Below the pieces are notes generated by a model. It saw only the letters and a program-made list of their open reading frames with translations. It searched no databases and was not told where the DNA came from. A program made the translations under genes and the position numbers. A DNA stretch of 64,000 nt, taken from Paenibacillus mellifer. GTDB taxonomy: Bacteria > Bacillota > Bacilli > Paenibacillales > Paenibacillaceae. The stretch spans positions 124,001 through 188,000 of the forward strand of contig NZ_JALPRK010000004.1 in assembly GCF_023195895.1 (NCBI RefSeq). Reading direction: 5' to 3'. Below are positions 24,110 to 32,317 of this stretch, in pieces (within the stretch, counting starts at the first letter, position 1; each line of letters starts with the position of its first letter).

Positions 24110-25627
24110 TTAGATGCCGTAAATACTTTTGAATTTTTGTTCCAGATAATCTGCGAGATAATCCGGGTTCAACTCTTCGCCGGTGACCGCCAGGATGATT
24201 TCCGACGGTTTACGGCTCTTCCCATATTTGTAGATTTTATCGGTTAGCCATTCCTTGATTGGTAGGAAATTGCCGTCCGCGATAAAGCCTTCGAACTGCG
24301 GCAGCTCCTTCCGCAGCGTGTTCGCGATTTGGGCCGCATACATGTTGCCGAGCGCATAGGACGGGAAATAACCAAACAGACCGCCCGACCAGTGAACGTC
24401 CTGCAGCACGCCTAACCCATCGTTGGGCGGCGTCAAGCCCAGATAGTCGCGGTACTTCTCGTTCCACACTTTCGGCAACTCACTTACCGGCAAGGCCTCA
24501 TTGAACAACAGCTTTTCGATTTCGTAACGGATGATGATATGCAAATTATAAGTCAGTTCATCCGCTTCGATCCGGATTAACGAGTTCTCCACTCGATTGA
24601 TACCACGGAAGAACGACTCTGGCGTGACATCCTTGAGTTGTTCCGGGAAGTGCTGCTGGAGCTCGCCAAAGTATCGTTGCCAGAATTGCAGGCTGCGACC
24701 TACAAAGTTCTCCCAGAAGCGGGACTGCGACTCGTGGATACCCATCGACGTGCCTTGGCCCAGCGGTGAACCGGCCAACTCCGGAGAAACATTTTGTTCA
24801 TAGAGGGCGTGTCCTCCCTCGTGCAAGGAGCTGAAGATGGCGCTGGTGACATCATCCTGCTTGTAGCTGGTGGTGATCCGAACGTCTCCATGGTTCAGCG
24901 TGGTTTGGAACGGGTGCACCGTTTCGTCGATCCGCCCGGCTTCGAAATCGTAGCCGATTTGCTCGAGGAGGAGCCGACTGAATTTCGCCTGCTGCCCCGT
25001 ATCGAACAGTTGATCCAGGAAAGGCGCTTCCGGTTTGTTCTTCGCGGCAGCTACCGCCTCGACCAACGGTACCAGACGGTTGCGCAGTTGACCGAATACC
25101 TGATCGAGCTTCTCGACGGTCAGATCCGGTTCATACATATGTAGCAACGTATCATAACGAGTGGCTTTCGGACCCCAGTAGTCGATAAACTCCTGTGTTT
25201 TTTCCACAATTTGCGTTAAATAGGGTTCAAACCCGGCGAAATCGCTGTTTTCTTTGAAATCTTCCCACATCGTTTCGGAGTGGGCCGTGAGTTCGGTATA
25301 TTCGCGGAATTTCTGCGGCGGAATCTTGACGCTACGGTCGTACTCCTCTTGAACGTCAAGGACCATCCGGCGTTTGACATCATCCAGTTCATTCAGGATG
25401 GAAGGTTGATTCAAATAAGCCAAATATTCGCCCATTTCCGCCGAGGTTTGCAGTTTGAAGGCCTCCGTGGACAATAGGCCGATGGTGGCTGCCCGGGTCT
25501 CCGCGCCTTTCCGCGGTGCGCCCGTGCGCAAATCCCAATTCATCAGCGCGACCGCTTCCCCGTACCCGTGAATCTTTTGCAGAAGCTCTCGAAAGAGCTC
25601 CCATTTTTCAACCGTTTCCTGCTTCAT
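24110..25627 (-). CDS. M32 family metallocarboxypeptidase (YpwA/Taq type)
   Basis: A cytoplasmic zinc carboxypeptidase of 505 residues, the normal M32 length. The metal-binding HEXXH is H269-EGGH-273 (LHEGGHALYEQ), followed by the M32 motif HESQSRFWEN, and IRYEIEKLLF. M32 enzymes release C-terminal residues from peptides, with broad specificity and a length limit imposed by the groove. It is a single-gene unit with its own terminator. An RBS-like GGCGGGAG lies upstream of the ATG. Confidence 0.94.
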   Translation of the reverse strand: MKQETVEKWELFRELLQKIHGYGEAVALMNWDLRTGAPRKGAETRAATIGLLSTEAFKLQTSAEMGEYLAYLNQPSILNELDDVKRRMVLDVQEEYDRSVKIPPQKFREYTELTAHSETMWEDFKENSDFAGFEPYLTQIVEKTQEFIDYWGPKATRYDTLLHMYEPDLTVEKLDQVFGQLRNRLVPLVEAVAAAKNKPEAPFLDQLFDTGQQAKFSRLLLEQIGYDFEAGRIDETVHPFQTTLNHGDVRITTSYKQDDVTSAIFSSLHEGGHALYEQNVSPELAGSPLGQGTSMGIHESQSRFWENFVGRSLQFWQRYFGELQQHFPEQLKDVTPESFFRGINRVENSLIRIEADELTYNLHIIIRYEIEKLLFNEALPVSELPKVWNEKYRDYLGLTPPNDGLGVLQDVHWSGGLFGYFPSYALGNMYAAQIANTLRKELPQFEGFIADGNFLPIKEWLTDKIYKYGKSRKPSEIILAVTGEELNPDYLADYLEQKFKSIYGI

Positions 25628-25773
25628 GACAACTCCCGCCTTTACTGGTTAAATTTACTGCTACTCTTGATGATACTTTTAACAAACCGTATAATCAAAT
25701 TTTAAGCGGACTTGATTCCCTTTTTTTGAGATATTTCATTTTCAGGTAAAGGAGCTGTCCAGTACTCCATATT

Positions 25774-25932
25774 GTGTCCGAACCCGGCGCTTACGACATT
25801 CCGATGGAGAATGAGGGTTGTCCGTTCTGGATCGATAAGATGCAGGCGATCTTTTTCGAAGAAGAGCTTACCCTGAAGGGGGAAGAAAACACCGGTACGT
25901 TCCGGTCAGATGGACCCTCTCAATTTTACTAA
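25774..25932 (+). CDS. possible small ORF or gene remnant, 52 aa
   Basis: An open frame from GTG at 25774 to TAA at 25932, in the 380-base gap between the M32 gene and the carbonic anhydrase gene. The product looks protein-like: SEPGAYDIPMENEGCPFWIDK, then an acidic stretch FFEEEL. AAGGAG lies 19 bases before the GTG, too far for a normal start, and a TAA closes the frame just upstream. It may be a small gene with an unusual start, or the 3' remnant of a lost gene. I do not recognise it. The rest of the gap (25628-25773) is AT-rich with no clear signal. Confidence 0.35.
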   Translation: MSEPGAYDIPMENEGCPFWIDKMQAIFFEEELTLKGEENTGTFRSDGPSQFY

Positions 25933-26005
25933 TCGAATATCCCTTTGATTGATCGCCGGTAATCTAGGCGCTATTCGCTACCCAAACCCTAAGGAGGCAG
26001 GTCAA

Positions 26006-26575
26006 ATGAATCAGCTGCAATCTATTCTGGATTTTAACCGCAAGTTTGTGGAAGATAAGGAATACGAGAAATATGTGACGGATAAATTTCCCGAGAAGAA
26101 GATGGCCATTGTTACCTGTATGGATACTCGGCTTACAGAGCTTCTGCCTAAAGCGATGAATTTACGGAATGGCGACGTGAAGCTGATCAAGAACGCCGGC
26201 GCGGTCATCTCTCAACCCTTCGGAAGCGTCATGCGCAGTCTGCTCGTCGCCATCTACGAGCTGCATGCGCAAGAAGTGTTTATTGTCGGTCACACCGGCT
26301 GCGGGATGGCCGCGCTGAATTCAGACCGGATGATCGGTTCCATGCGGGATCGGGGAATCAGTGACGACACATTGAACACGCTGGAGAACTCCGGCATTAA
26401 GTTAAATAAGTGGTTGCGTGGCTTCGATAACGAGAAGGAAGGCGTGATTCAGACGGTAAATATCGTCAAGAAACACCCCCTGCTCCCTGCCGATATCCCG
26501 GTTCACGGGATGTTGATTAATTCCACAACAGGCGAACTGGAACTCGTGATCGATGGGTACCAGCCGCTTAAGTAG
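26006..26575 (+). CDS. beta-class carbonic anhydrase
   Basis: Interconverts CO2 and bicarbonate. The 189-residue product carries the beta-class zinc and catalytic residues: C38-M-D40-T-R42, and H96-TGC99-G. The ATG at 26006 follows AAGGAGG by 8 bases; the longer upstream frame lacks an RBS. It is the first plus-strand gene after a long minus-strand run and is followed 58 bases later by the PatB-type lyase, with which it may share a transcript. Confidence 0.93.
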   Translation: MNQLQSILDFNRKFVEDKEYEKYVTDKFPEKKMAIVTCMDTRLTELLPKAMNLRNGDVKLIKNAGAVISQPFGSVMRSLLVAIYELHAQEVFIVGHTGCGMAALNSDRMIGSMRDRGISDDTLNTLENSGIKLNKWLRGFDNEKEGVIQTVNIVKKHPLLPADIPVHGMLINSTTGELELVIDGYQPLK

Positions 26576-26633
26576 TACACGCAACCAAGAGTCGAGAGAA
26601 CCCGTTTGCCTGGGGAAAGGATGGAGCAACTAG

Positions 26634-27812
26634 ATGACCTATCATTTCGATGAACGATTGCCGCGGCGAGGAACCTACTCCGAGAAATGGGATCTTGGAC
26701 GGGAGCTGTTTGGAGATCCCGATGTACTGCCTTTGTGGGTGGCCGACATGGACTTTCGATGCGCCCCGGCCATCGTCCAAGCAGTCACCGAACGGGCCAA
26801 GCATGGTATCTACGGCTACACGAGCCGGCCTAAGGAATACCTTGATGCCATCACAGGCTGGATGGAACGCCGACATGAATGGAAGGTCGACGCGTCGTGG
26901 TTGACCGATACCCCAGGTGTCGTCCCTGCGCTCGGCGTAGCCGTACAAATATTAACCGAACCGGGAGATCGGGTAATCCTGCAATCCCCGGTATATAATC
27001 CGTTCTATGATGTCATTCGAAATAACGGACGCGAGATCGCCGAGAATCCGCTGATTCTTGAAGATGGACGTTATCGTATGGATTACGACCATCTGGAGTC
27101 GCTGATGCAGGGCGGTGCCAAGCTGATGCTGCTATGCAGCCCCCATAATCCCGGCGGCCGGGTCTGGACCCGGGAGGAACTGGAGCTGCTCGGCGAGCTC
27201 TGCTTGAAATACGAGGTGAAGGTCGTCTCCGACGAAATACATGGCGACCTGGTTTTCAAGGAACACCGCCATGTGCCGTTTGCTTCGCTCTCCGAAGCTC
27301 ACGCCGGCATCACGATCACCTGCGCGGCCCCTTCCAAAACGTTCAACATTCCCGGTCTGTCTACGGCTTATACCCTTATTTCAAATGGTGCAATCCGCAA
27401 GTCTTTTGCGGAGCGCATCAAAACGCTGGCTATCGGATCGCTGAACTATTTCGGCCCTTCTGCTACCATCGCCGCGTACACGCAAAGTGAGGATTGGCTG
27501 GATGCCGTCTTGGACTATATCCGCGGGAACCGTGACTTCGCGATCTCTTATCTCGCGGAGCACCTGCCAGCGGCGACTCCGATCCTCCCGGAAGGCACCT
27601 ACTTGCTATGGGTAGATTACCGCGCACTTGGTTGGAGTAAAACTCAGATCAAGCAAGTGATGTATAAAGAAGCCAAAGTCGCTTTTACCGAAGGCTCCGT
27701 TTATGGCCGGGATGGCGAAGGTTTCCTTCGGATCAATCTCGCGTGCCCACATTCGTTGCTGCAAGAGGCGCTGGAGCGATTTTGCTCAGCGGTTAAAGCA
27801 CATCACGTGTAA
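26634..27812 (+). CDS. patB: MalY/PatB family PLP-dependent C-S lyase (cystathionine beta-lyase type)
   Basis: A fold-type I PLP enzyme of 392 residues that cleaves C-S bonds in cystathionine or cysteine S-conjugates, or acts as an aminotransferase in some relatives. The Schiff-base lysine is K235 in APSKTFNIPGL. Other family marks are LPLWVADMDFRC (near 34), SPVYNPFYDVI, SPHNPGGRVW and the phosphate-binding C-terminal RINLACP. GGAAAGGATGGAG precedes the ATG. A terminator follows at 27849. Confidence 0.92.
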   Translation: MTYHFDERLPRRGTYSEKWDLGRELFGDPDVLPLWVADMDFRCAPAIVQAVTERAKHGIYGYTSRPKEYLDAITGWMERRHEWKVDASWLTDTPGVVPALGVAVQILTEPGDRVILQSPVYNPFYDVIRNNGREIAENPLILEDGRYRMDYDHLESLMQGGAKLMLLCSPHNPGGRVWTREELELLGELCLKYEVKVVSDEIHGDLVFKEHRHVPFASLSEAHAGITITCAAPSKTFNIPGLSTAYTLISNGAIRKSFAERIKTLAIGSLNYFGPSATIAAYTQSEDWLDAVLDYIRGNRDFAISYLAEHLPAATPILPEGTYLLWVDYRALGWSKTQIKQVMYKEAKVAFTEGSVYGRDGEGFLRINLACPHSLLQEALERFCSAVKAHHV

Positions 27813-27848
27813 AGACCAGGTGCAACAACAGGTACCTGAGAACCTAAC

Positions 27849-27886
27849 AAAGCCGGAAAGACCATTGTCTTCCGGCTTTGTTATTT
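27849..27886. terminator. bidirectional terminator between patB and the ABC-2 permease gene
   Basis: AAAGCCGGAA (27849-27858) pairs with TTCCGGCTTT (27870-27879). GTTATTT follows on the plus strand; on the minus strand the hairpin is followed by GTTAGGTT, so it is best suited to the plus direction. The minus-strand permease gene ends at its edge. Confidence 0.85.
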
Positions 27887-28700
27887 AGGTGCGCCGCATG
27901 TACGCGCGAACCGTTATCGGAGCAAACACCGCCACAATGACGGCAGCGCCGACCAATGAAGACACCAAATCCCCGCCTGCGGTCCCTGTGTTAACCAGTT
28001 CCCGAACCGCAGTGACCAGATTCGAGATCGGATTCACATTCGCAAACCACCCCAGCCATTTCGGCATGGTTTCGACCGGAACAAACGCATTGGATAAGAA
28101 CGTCAGCGGAAACAACACGATCATTGAAATCCCCTGCACACTGGATGCGGTCCGTGCAATGACCCCAAAGAAAGCGAATATCCAACTGATCGACCAGGAA
28201 CAGACGATGACAAGCAGCGCGGCAAGGGCGACGTAACCGAGGCCACCTTCAGGCCGGTAACCCATAAGGTATCCCATTGCGAACGTTAAGACGGTAGCGA
28301 TGGTGTAGCGGACCGTGTCGGCCAACAAGGCGCCGGCCAGCGGCGCAATCCGGGCGATCGGCAGCGACTTGAAGCGGTCGAAGACGCCCTTCTCCATATC
28401 CTCGCGTAATTGCACCCCAGTGACGATTGACGTCGAGATGACAGTTTGCACCAAAATTCCCGGGATAATGACCGGCAAATAACTCAGCACGTCTCCTGAG
28501 ATCGCCCCACCGAAAATATAAGTGAACATCAATGTAAAAATGATCGGCTGGATCGTCACGTCAAACAGTTGTTCCGGTGTTCGCTTGATTTTAAGTAACC
28601 CCCGATACGCCATGGTTAACGAATGGCGGAGGGTTTGACGGAAGCTCGTGTGGTTCTTCAAAGGCCGTGGGGCTTTGGAGTTGACTGCCGTGCTGTTCAT
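27885..28700 (-). CDS. ABC-2 type exporter permease (DrrB-like)
   Basis: A 271-residue permease with about six membrane segments and the ABC-2 signature region (LPIARIAPLAGALLADTVRY). It pairs with the DrrA-type ATPase upstream, whose stop overlaps its start by 4 bases (ATGA), so the two are translationally coupled. DrrAB-type pumps export daunorubicin and other hydrophobic drugs or lipids. The true substrate here is unknown. Confidence 0.9.
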   Translation of the reverse strand: MNSTAVNSKAPRPLKNHTSFRQTLRHSLTMAYRGLLKIKRTPEQLFDVTIQPIIFTLMFTYIFGGAISGDVLSYLPVIIPGILVQTVISTSIVTGVQLREDMEKGVFDRFKSLPIARIAPLAGALLADTVRYTIATVLTFAMGYLMGYRPEGGLGYVALAALLVIVCSWSISWIFAFFGVIARTASSVQGISMIVLFPLTFLSNAFVPVETMPKWLGWFANVNPISNLVTAVRELVNTGTAGGDLVSSLVGAAVIVAVFAPITVRAYMRRT

Positions 28701-29725
28701 GCCATTACCTCCTTCTGATTGAGGACGGATCCGTTCGTTTCTGCAGTGTCTCCTTCGACCCCATGCCCGGTGAGCGTCAAAAACACTTCATCCAACGTCG
28801 GCTTTTGTACGCTAAGCTCCGTCAAAGCGATCCCCGAATCGCGTAAGGCGATCAATAAGTCGGTAACTTTATCGGCTTCCGTCAGCGGGGCGGTGATCTT
28901 ACCGGCTTCCGCCGAAACATTGGTAGCTACCCTGAGAACCTGTTCTACGATCCGGCGAGACTCCATTAAATCCAGCGGGTTGCTGATTCTGAGTTGCAGC
29001 GACGAGGCACCAACTGAAGACTTCAATTCGTCGACGGTCCCTTCGGCAATGACCTGTCCTCGATCGATCACGGCGATCCGATCCGCCAGTTGATCCGCTT
29101 CGTCCAGGTACTGCGTCGTTAACAGCACGGTCGAGCCCGAAGCGACCAAACGGCGGATCGTCTCCCACATCTGTGTCCGTGTCCGCGGATCCAATCCCGT
29201 CGTAGGTTCATCCAGGAAGATGAGCGGCGGCTGCGCGATCAGACTTGCCGCCAAATCCAGCCGCCTCCGCATCCCGCCGGAGAAATGCTTCAGCGGCCGC
29301 TTGGCTGCATCGGTCAAGCCGAATTCCTCCAAGAGCTCTGCCGCTTTTTGGCGGGCTTCGCTGCGTCCCAAGCCTAGCAGTCTGGAGAAAATAACGAGGT
29401 TTTCCGTAGCACTCAGTGTTTCATCCACCGATGCATATTGCCCGGTCACACCGATCAGTTGGCGGACGATATGCTGCTCCTTGACGACGTCATGACCAAA
29501 GATGCGGGCGGATCCCTCATCCGGTCGAAGCAAGGTGGCTAACATGCGGATCGTCGTCGTTTTCCCGGCCCCGTTAGGTCCTAGCACACCGTAAATCTTG
29601 CCGCTATCCACCCGCAGATCCACTCCATCCACGGCGCGGTTGGTTCCGAATACTTTTACGAGTCCCTCAGCTTCGATAGCTGGAGCGCTAAGGCCTCCTC
29701 TTATGACTGAAGTTTTCGTACTCAT
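28697..29725 (-). CDS. ABC exporter ATP-binding protein, DrrA family
   Basis: A 342-residue ATPase: Walker A LGPNGAGKTTTIRML (near 51-65), signature FSGGMRRRLDLAASL, Walker B LIFLDEPTTGLDPRTR, then the typical DrrA C-terminal domain that ends with PTLDEVFLTLTGHG. AGGAGG lies 10 bases before the ATG and sits inside a long inverted repeat (29735-29772). It forms a two-gene operon with the ABC-2 permease. Confidence 0.93.
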   Translation of the reverse strand: MSTKTSVIRGGLSAPAIEAEGLVKVFGTNRAVDGVDLRVDSGKIYGVLGPNGAGKTTTIRMLATLLRPDEGSARIFGHDVVKEQHIVRQLIGVTGQYASVDETLSATENLVIFSRLLGLGRSEARQKAAELLEEFGLTDAAKRPLKHFSGGMRRRLDLAASLIAQPPLIFLDEPTTGLDPRTRTQMWETIRRLVASGSTVLLTTQYLDEADQLADRIAVIDRGQVIAEGTVDELKSSVGASSLQLRISNPLDLMESRRIVEQVLRVATNVSAEAGKITAPLTEADKVTDLLIALRDSGIALTELSVQKPTLDEVFLTLTGHGVEGDTAETNGSVLNQKEVMA

Positions 29726-29734
29726 TTGTATTAT

Positions 29735-29772
29735 CCTCCTATCTCAAGCCTATTTGATCTACAGATAGGAGG
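29735..29772 (-). promoter_or_regulatory. inverted repeat masking the ribosome binding site of the DrrA-like gene
   Basis: On the minus strand CCTCCTATCT (29763-29772) is perfectly complementary to AGATAGGAGG (29735-29744), across an 18-base loop. The 3' arm contains the whole Shine-Dalgarno sequence of the exporter ATPase gene. It could work as an RNA switch on translation or, alternatively, as a DNA operator palindrome. Confidence 0.7.
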
Positions 29773-29848
29773 TTAACCGATTTAGGTAAACTGAATTTAA
29801 ACGATTGGAATGATACCCTAGGATTCCGAGATATATCTTGATTCCGTC

Positions 29849-30577
29849 TTATTTTTTTTGTTTCTTCAGCTGTTGCATAGCCTGATCGTAAGCTGCTTTA
29901 CGATAATTCATCGTATCCTGGTACTTCTTCTCTAACTGTTTAAACTGTTTACTATCAAACTCTATCCATGCCATCAAATTTGAAGTGTCGGGTAACACGT
30001 CTTCTTTAATAACTCGTCGTTTACGAGCCTTGCAGCATAAGTATTTATGCTGCAATTCGATCTGATTCACTTCAAACCATGGATCGAGACTGGCTCCGAG
30101 ATTTCCGGCATAAAACGTTTGTTTATGATCATAAAAGGGGTGGTATCCGTAAGGAACCGTAACCACTAAGGTGCCGTCATCCTTAAGTAAGCGGAAGGCT
30201 TGTCGCAGCAAAATCGAAGGGTTGGCGAAATGCTCCAGAATCTCTCCCAAAATCACCGTGTCGAAAAGTGTGTTAGTTTTCCATTCAGTGACATCGGTCA
30301 AAAGGAACTTTACATTTTCTCGTACCGAGCCAGATTCCTTGGTAAGTTCCCGTTTAGCGTAACGAATGCTCTCTTCCTCCAGATCGATACCGGTGACCCG
30401 CAACCCTTCACGTGCCAGCAAAATCGAAATAATTCCCTGGCTGCAACCCACGTCAAGTACCGTGCTGCCAACAACCGAACGACATATCCAATGAACCCGA
30501 GCTCGTGTCGCTTCGTGTGATTCTATCGAATTCACAAGACCGTAGTAACGTTCATTTACCCGATCATGTATGACCAT
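29849..30577 (-). CDS. class I SAM-dependent methyltransferase (UbiG-like)
   Basis: A 242-residue methyltransferase with motif I VLDVGCSQGIISILLA, an acidic motif II (TGIDLEEES), and DTVILGEILEHFANP followed by DGTLVVTVPYG. A lysine/glutamine-rich coiled C-terminal tail follows. The start MVIHDRVNERYY at 30577 is preferred because GGAGGTGG lies 5 bases upstream. It follows a rhamnosyltransferase-like gene by about 40 bases, so a sugar or glycan methylation role is possible but unproven. The local base composition is AT-richer than the neighbours. Confidence 0.85.
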   Translation of the reverse strand: MVIHDRVNERYYGLVNSIESHEATRARVHWICRSVVGSTVLDVGCSQGIISILLAREGLRVTGIDLEEESIRYAKRELTKESGSVRENVKFLLTDVTEWKTNTLFDTVILGEILEHFANPSILLRQAFRLLKDDGTLVVTVPYGYHPFYDHKQTFYAGNLGASLDPWFEVNQIELQHKYLCCKARKRRVIKEDVLPDTSNLMAWIEFDSKQFKQLEKKYQDTMNYRKAAYDQAMQQLKKQKK

Positions 30578-30619
30578 CCTGACCACCTCCATTCTTGACA
30601 TACTTTCCGTCGATTCGAT

Positions 30620-31309
30620 TTAAGCCATAAATTCCTTCAGCACCTTCTGTTGTTCCGCCTTACTCATACGACCTTTAACTGGAAGTTGTCTGGGTAGGGA
30701 GTTGTAGTGATGAATAACCTCCACAAAGTTGCGAGGAGTTAGTATTTCGTGAGGTAATTCGATGACATTACCGTGCGTACCTCGGCCTGGAAGCTTGAAG
30801 CGATATCCGGACAAATATTCCGATGTCTTGTACAAAAACACATAATAAGGCGGGGAAGTTCGGAACATCGGAACCATTTCTCCATTTATAGAGTCTAACG
30901 CGTATCCGTTTTGATTGATCAAAGCGAGTGTACCCGCTTTGGGCCGACAATCAACCAATTGTTGAATGTAAGATTTGTGGTACATATCATCAGACTCCAT
31001 ACGAACGAGATACAAATTTTCGCATGAACCAACAAATTCTTTAATACGCTCCATACCATCTTGAGGCGTCACAAACATTACATTGCGCGGAAGGCGCGGG
31101 TACTTGGCCAGAATTTCAATTAGGATGCTCTCGGTTTCTGGTACGATCTTAAAAATCGCCAAAAAATTTTGATTGGTTTGAGCCTGTAGTGACTTCAGAG
31201 TAAAGTTGCGGAATATCTCGATTCTTCTCTCCAACCATGTGCGTGTAAGTCGTTGCGGATTAAATCCAAACGTATTGAAATTGCTCTCGATAACTATCTT
31301 TTTCGACAT
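30620..31309 (-). CDS. putative rhamnosyltransferase-like glycosyltransferase
   Basis: A 229-residue protein resembling the putative rhamnosyl transferase family (PF11316 type): an N-terminal TFGFNPQRLTRTWLERRIEIFRNFTLKS, a GT-A-like core, and the acidic LVRMESDDMYHKSYI (DxD-like) near 116-130. AAGGAGG lies about 7 bases before the ATG at 31309. It is co-directional with the methyltransferase gene and divergent from the GT-D gene. Donor and acceptor are unknown. Confidence 0.72.
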   Translation of the reverse strand: MSKKIVIESNFNTFGFNPQRLTRTWLERRIEIFRNFTLKSLQAQTNQNFLAIFKIVPETESILIEILAKYPRLPRNVMFVTPQDGMERIKEFVGSCENLYLVRMESDDMYHKSYIQQLVDCRPKAGTLALINQNGYALDSINGEMVPMFRTSPPYYVFLYKTSEYLSGYRFKLPGRGTHGNVIELPHEILTPRNFVEVIHHYNSLPRQLPVKGRMSKAEQQKVLKEFMA

Positions 31310-31554
31310 TTTTGCCCCTCCTTGTTCTTTAGTCCCACTCCAGCATGTCATGATCATCATCTCGCAAATGCGGGACTACCGATCTTCCACTATATGCTAG
31401 AGACAAAACAACGGACAGGACGTATTCCTTAATTGTCGTCGAAAATAGTCAAGAGAACCTTACCCATGAGCATAGTGGTGCAAGCACACAATTCGAAACG
31501 CATTTCCAATCATAAACTGGAATAATCAAGCATTTGAAAGGAATGAAATGTCCG

Positions 31555-32265
31555 ATGCACCAAATCTACTTGGAAACTCGAGACTTGCTCAAGAGAATCG
31601 AAGACGCTGTCGAAAACCAGAAACCTTTATCATTAGTACGGATTGGCGATGGAGAAAATCTGATCATGTCTCAGAATACAATCTGGCCCCTGTCGAAGGT
31701 ACTTCAGGAAAGATGGGCGATTAAAGCTAATCGCGGGGAAAAAGGCGTCACATTGCCCAATCTCCCGCTGCGTAACGCTGTGATTTCTTCAGTGAAGAAG
31801 GCAACCGTCGTAGGGATTCTACCCGAAGGGGACATCACGATAAATGCGCCGGACTATTTAAAGAGACCCTTAACCGATCAAATCTTTGACCATTACAAAA
31901 TTCAGCCCTCAAAGATATGCCATGCTGGTGTTAACCGGGAGCTGGCCCGTATGGAGGAGTTCTGGTCGCTCTTATCCGGCCGAAGAATATTAATTATCAC
32001 GCGAGAAGCTCATAAGATCAAGGAACGGCTCGAAAAGGAACCGTACAAGCAAAATATCGTGCACGCCTTGACTTTTAGTCAGTGGCAGGAATACCGGAAT
32101 ACGATGAAATGGATTATTGCACATAAGCATAGCTTTGACATCGCTTTGATCTCCTGCGGGGTGAGTGCAGTTGTTCTGTCCGAACAGATTGCAGCTCTCA
32201 CGGGTAAGGTGGCACTCGATTTCGGCAAGGCGACCAATATTATCCTAAAAGGGCGCCCCAATTAA
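31555..32265 (+). CDS. GT-D fold domain glycosyltransferase-like protein
   Basis: A protein of 236 residues matching the GT-D (DUF1792-type) pattern: LSLVRIGDGENLIM near the N-terminus, followed by LKRPLTDQIFDHY, and the conserved DIALISCGVSAVVLSEQIAALTGKVALDFGKA C-terminal region. GT-D enzymes such as the streptococcal DGT1 transfer sugars to glycoproteins. The start is ambiguous: ATG at 31555 has AAAGGA 12 bases upstream; ATG at 31543 is closer to that site. The region upstream (31361-31554) holds the divergent promoters for this gene and the glycosyltransferase, but I could not place them. Confidence 0.72.
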   Translation: MHQIYLETRDLLKRIEDAVENQKPLSLVRIGDGENLIMSQNTIWPLSKVLQERWAIKANRGEKGVTLPNLPLRNAVISSVKKATVVGILPEGDITINAPDYLKRPLTDQIFDHYKIQPSKICHAGVNRELARMEEFWSLLSGRRILIITREAHKIKERLEKEPYKQNIVHALTFSQWQEYRNTMKWIIAHKHSFDIALISCGVSAVVLSEQIAALTGKVALDFGKATNIILKGRPN

Positions 32266-32284
32266 GGATCGGGGCACCCTTTTC
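32247..32284. terminator. bidirectional terminator between GT-D and ABC-F genes
   Basis: AAAGGGCGCCCC (32248-32259) pairs with GGGGCACCCTTT (32271-32282), with one internal mismatch. The stop codon of the GT-D gene (TAA 32263-32265) lies in the loop. Both strands have flanking T runs. Confidence 0.85.
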
Positions 32285-32317
32285 TATTGCGACTCTATTG
32301 CGATTTCTTCAAACGGT

